Part shown: in pieces, positions 6,561 to 8,277 of the stretch
How the letters are laid out: every line of letters starts with the position of its first letter
Numbering within the stretch: position 1 is the stretch's first letter
DNA from: Pseudobdellovibrionaceae bacterium
Lineage (GTDB): Bacteria; Bdellovibrionota; Bdellovibrionia; Bdellovibrionales; JAMPXM01
Assembly (NCBI GenBank): GCA_913776405.1
Contig: CAJYOV010000065.1
Span: forward strand, 1-8,277
Reading direction: 5' to 3'
Length of the DNA: 8,277 nt
Position numbers and translations under genes: made by a program
The notes under the pieces: generated by a model
What the model was told of the DNA's origin: nothing
Databases searched by the model: none
What the model saw: only the letters and a program-made list of their open reading frames with translations

Positions 6561-7649
6561 TTAGTTTGTTTGGGCGTGCGTCGCTTTGACGCTAGCGTCT
6601 GAATTGGCGGTCGCAGTGGTCGCTGCGTTTTGTGTCGCTTCGATCTCTTCACGTGCGACTTGCGAAGTCTCTTTCGTCCATTCTTCACCGACGATGCGGA
6701 AGCCTTCTTTTTCTTTTTTCAGGTAAAGAACTTTTTCACCGAAATCCGCGTGCTGATCGGACGTGTATTCTTGGAGGAAGCGAACGATCGCGCGATCGCG
6801 GTCGATCAAAATCGTAGGGCGCGAGAGTCGAACAGTGATCTGGCGGTACTGTGAGTTCAAACGCGTCTTGAACGCCTTCCACTGCTCTTTGTCCATTTTC
6901 ATTGAACGGAAATCGTCGCTATAAGCCGCGATGTAGCCATCGATGTTTTTCGCTTCCCAAGCGGCGCGCCAAGACTCGAGCCATGAATTGAGATCGGAGT
7001 TGGTCTTAGCCACTTCTTCAACCGGAGCCATCTGAGTTGCCGTTTGAATCAGAATCGGTGTGCGACCGAGGCGAACATACTGCGTAAGCTCGGCGATGAT
7101 GTTGTTGCGTACGACGACGCAGCCACGTGAACCACGAGTTAAAGCCACTTTGTCTGGGACGGCGTGTAGCCAGATGCCGCTGCCACCTTTGCCTTCGCGA
7201 CGATCGAAAAAGTTCGGGTAGTCCGTCGTGAACGCGCGTTGCCCGTACAGGTTGAAATCAAGTGTCGGGCCCTCAAGTCGCGTTTGCAGGAAGTAAATGC
7301 CTTCTGGCGTTTTGTGGTCGCCTTCCGAACGTTTGTCGCCAGACGTGCGGCCCATGTCGGCAGGGTAGGCGGCGACTTTCTTGAGACCTGAACCAGTCTG
7401 CTGCCAAACGTTGAGCGTGCGCTCTTTCTTATCGACGACGAAAGCATACGGCGAATAATACTTCGAAGCGGGCGGAAGCTGCATCAGCGCTGATGGCACC
7501 GAAGTATCCAAGCTGTTCGCATTTTGAGACGCTGCTGGCGTGGCCGCTGCGTTTTTCGATTCCGCCTGCGCGGAGGCCGCGAGTGTGCTGACGGCCGCGA
7601 TCGTCAAAATGTTTGTCAAAACGCCGAACACTTTTGAGTCCGTTCTCAT
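6561..7649 (-). CDS. YkuD-family L,D-transpeptidase/L,D-carboxypeptidase with C-terminal NTF2-like domain, 362 aa
   Basis: YkuD enzymes act on peptidoglycan stem peptides through a catalytic cysteine, either cross-linking them or trimming the terminal D-Ala from tetrapeptides. From the chosen start, a signal peptide covers residues 1-29 (cleavage after ASAQA). A short Ala/Asn-rich linker precedes the YkuD domain (about 67-202), with H162 in IWLHA and the SRGC motif (174-177) giving nucleophile C177. Residues about 215-325 form an NTF2-like domain (WLESWRAAWEAKNIDGYIAAY, then a terminal FRIVGEEW), followed by a low-complexity Ala/Thr-rich tail (338-362). This order matches Helicobacter Csd6 and Bdellovibrio Bd1075, L,D-carboxypeptidases that set cell curvature, so carboxypeptidase activity is at least as likely as transpeptidation. 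I start at the ATG at 7649 because AAGGAAG lies suitably upstream and the signal peptide follows at once; an in-frame ATG at 7691 would add 14 residues. Confidence 0.9.
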   Translation of the reverse strand: MRTDSKVFGVLTNILTIAAVSTLAASAQAESKNAAATPAASQNANSLDTSVPSALMQLPPASKYYSPYAFVVDKKERTLNVWQQTGSGLKKVAAYPADMGRTSGDKRSEGDHKTPEGIYFLQTRLEGPTLDFNLYGQRAFTTDYPNFFDRREGKGGSGIWLHAVPDKVALTRGSRGCVVVRNNIIAELTQYVRLGRTPILIQTATQMAPVEEVAKTNSDLNSWLESWRAAWEAKNIDGYIAAYSDDFRSMKMDKEQWKAFKTRLNSQYRQITVRLSRPTILIDRDRAIVRFLQEYTSDQHADFGEKVLYLKKEKEGFRIVGEEWTKETSQVAREEIEATQNAATTATANSDASVKATHAQTN

Positions 7650-7657
7650 GGAGCGAT

Positions 7658-7663
7658 CTTCCT
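7658..7663 (-). promoter_or_regulatory. Ribosome binding site deciding the YkuD gene start
   Basis: The minus strand reads AGGAAG here, 8 bases before the ATG at 7649. It supports this start over the in-frame ATG at 7691. Confidence 0.65.
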
Positions 7664-7769
7664 TTAACGCCTGATGACACTGATTCTTCACAAGCAGATC
7701 ACTCAGTTCTGTTCAAGGCCACAGGAATCTGGGAGAGCCGCTCGGAGTAAAGCTTTTGCTGTGAACCCA

Positions 7770-7775
7770 ATTATG
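7770..7775 (-). promoter_or_regulatory. Tentative -10 box for the YkuD gene
   Basis: The minus strand reads CATAAT, 5 of 6 matches to the sigma-70 -10 consensus, within an AT-rich stretch (7770-7812). The matching -35 position holds only a T-rich sequence with no good TTGACA match. The leader would be about 115 bases. Weak call. Confidence 0.2.
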
Positions 7776-7812
7776 AGCCAAAAACGCCGAAAATAAAAAC
7801 TGCTAAATACTA

Positions 7813-7839
7813 TCAAGGCTTTAGGTCTAAGTCCGATAA
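7813..7839 (+). promoter_or_regulatory. Sigma-28 (FliA)-like promoter for fliL
   Basis: TCAAGGCT at 7813-7820 and TCCGATAA at 7832-7839 are separated by exactly 11 bases, the spacing of the flagellar sigma-28 consensus TAAAGTTT-N11-GCCGATAA. Twelve of 16 consensus positions match, including CCGATAA in the -10. Transcription would begin around 7846, giving a leader of about 38 bases to the fliL start. The position in front of a flagellar gene raises its likelihood. Confidence 0.55.
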
Positions 7840-7872
7840 GGAAAGAGACGAAGTATCGAAGGGCGTTTGCCC

Positions 7873-7877
7873 AGGGG
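7873..7877 (+). promoter_or_regulatory. Ribosome binding site of fliL
   Basis: AGGGG lies 6 bases before the ATG at 7884. A small perfect hairpin, GGGC-GTTT-GCCC (7861-7872), sits immediately upstream. An earlier ATG at 7879 is in another frame and too close to the site. Confidence 0.55.
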
Positions 7878-7883
7878 AATGAA

Positions 7884-8277
7884 ATGTCGAGTCCAGCACC
7901 CGAGGCCGCAGGCGGAGAAGCGCCGAAGAAGAATCTCGGAAAACTCGTGATGCCACTTCTCGCGTTAGTGAACGTCGCAGTCCTCGGAGGCGGCGCGTTT
8001 CTCACGTTCTCGAATACATTGGGTTATGAGCCGCCAGAACTTCGTGAAGCCCAGGCTGCAATTGAGATTCGCAAAGAGCGTGAACTCGCGAGCACTGGAC
8101 CTTCGGTCATGTACCAGATGCCTGGCTTCGTCGTAAACTTGGCGGGTACGCCTCGTCGCTTGATGAAAGTCGAGATGACGTTCGAGATGCTTGATAAAGA
8201 CGGGTTCGAGGAAATCGTTCGAAACTCGCCAGCTGTGCGAGATGAAATCATGCGGATCCTGAACCGGAAGACCTTCG
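7884..8277 (+). CDS. fliL: Flagellar basal body-associated protein FliL, cut by the window edge (first 131 codons)
   Basis: FliL is a single-pass inner-membrane protein that surrounds the flagellar stator and supports torque. The visible part has a short Pro/Ala-rich cytoplasmic N-terminus ending in KKN, one membrane helix (about residues 20-42, LVMPLLALVN onward), a periplasmic linker helix rich in charge (51-69), and the start of the FliL domain: GFVVNLAG (81-88), RRLMKVEMTFEM (91-102) and PAVRDEIMRILNRKTF (116-131). The last segment matches the usual P-x-(I/V)-R-D-x-(I/L)-(I/M)-x-(I/L)-L-x-x-K-T pattern. The frame is open to the last base, so roughly the final quarter is missing. The ATG at 7884 is preceded by a good ribosome binding site and a sigma-28-like promoter. 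It is divergent from the YkuD gene. In many genomes fliM and fliN follow fliL, which the next bases outside the window could confirm. Confidence 0.9.
   Translation, partial: MSSPAPEAAGGEAPKKNLGKLVMPLLALVNVAVLGGGAFLTFSNTLGYEPPELREAQAAIEIRKERELASTGPSVMYQMPGFVVNLAGTPRRLMKVEMTFEMLDKDGFEEIVRNSPAVRDEIMRILNRKTF

Noticed and set aside
7650..7691. 14-codon upstream extension of the YkuD protein
   Set aside because: It would place a polar, charged stretch before the signal peptide and its codons include the ribosome binding site of the better start.
7804..7807. TAAA as the -35 of the sigma-28 promoter
   Set aside because: It is 24 bases from the -10 element, too far; TCAAGGCT at 7813 has the correct spacing.
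7703..8251. Minus-strand open frames of 100 and 75 codons opposite fliL
   Set aside because: They overlap a clear FliL coding frame and have no family features.

Overview
The window looks like the chromosome of a Gram-negative, flagellated bacterium, most plausibly a member of the Bdellovibrionota (Bdellovibrio-like). Three things suggest this: an outer-membrane phospholipase A with signal peptide; a periplasmic YkuD enzyme with a C-terminal NTF2-like domain, the layout of the Bdellovibrio/Helicobacter cell-shape carboxypeptidases; and a fliL gene behind a sigma-28-like promoter. The taxonomic call is inference. No rRNA, tRNA, CRISPR array, insertion sequence or phage gene is visible.

Layout: six genes lie on the minus strand and one, at the right edge, on the plus strand. 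Reading the minus strand in its own direction: a YkuD/NTF2 peptidoglycan enzyme (7649-6561); a 189-base non-coding stretch rich in inverted repeats (6560-6372); a 674-residue secreted two-domain protein joining a DUF1402 (lysozyme-like) domain to an alpha/beta hydrolase (6371-4347); then, after 109 bases, a tight run of four genes: zinc-dependent glucose dehydrogenase (4237-3188), GH15 trehalase/glucoamylase-type hydrolase (3184-1379), pldA-type phospholipase (1315-512) and a Nudix hydrolase (509-33). Gaps in that run are 3, 63 and 2 bases, so it is probably co-transcribed. On the plus strand fliL starts at 7884 and runs off the window.

How the genes may work together: the GH15 enzyme and the dehydrogenase form a plausible short cytoplasmic route from trehalose or an alpha-glucoside to glucose and then gluconolactone. 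PldA, the DUF1402-hydrolase fusion and the YkuD protein all act, or should act, on the envelope: outer-membrane phospholipid and peptidoglycan. FliL is a flagellar motor accessory protein divergently transcribed from the YkuD gene across a 234-base intergenic region.

Most worth a second look: the DUF1402-hydrolase fusion, whose combination I do not recognise as a described enzyme; its leader, where a 9-bp stem buries the ribosome binding site; an intrinsic terminator on the strand with no gene, in a cluster of mutually exclusive stems; and the phospholipase, whose catalytic-triad Asn is replaced by Asp.
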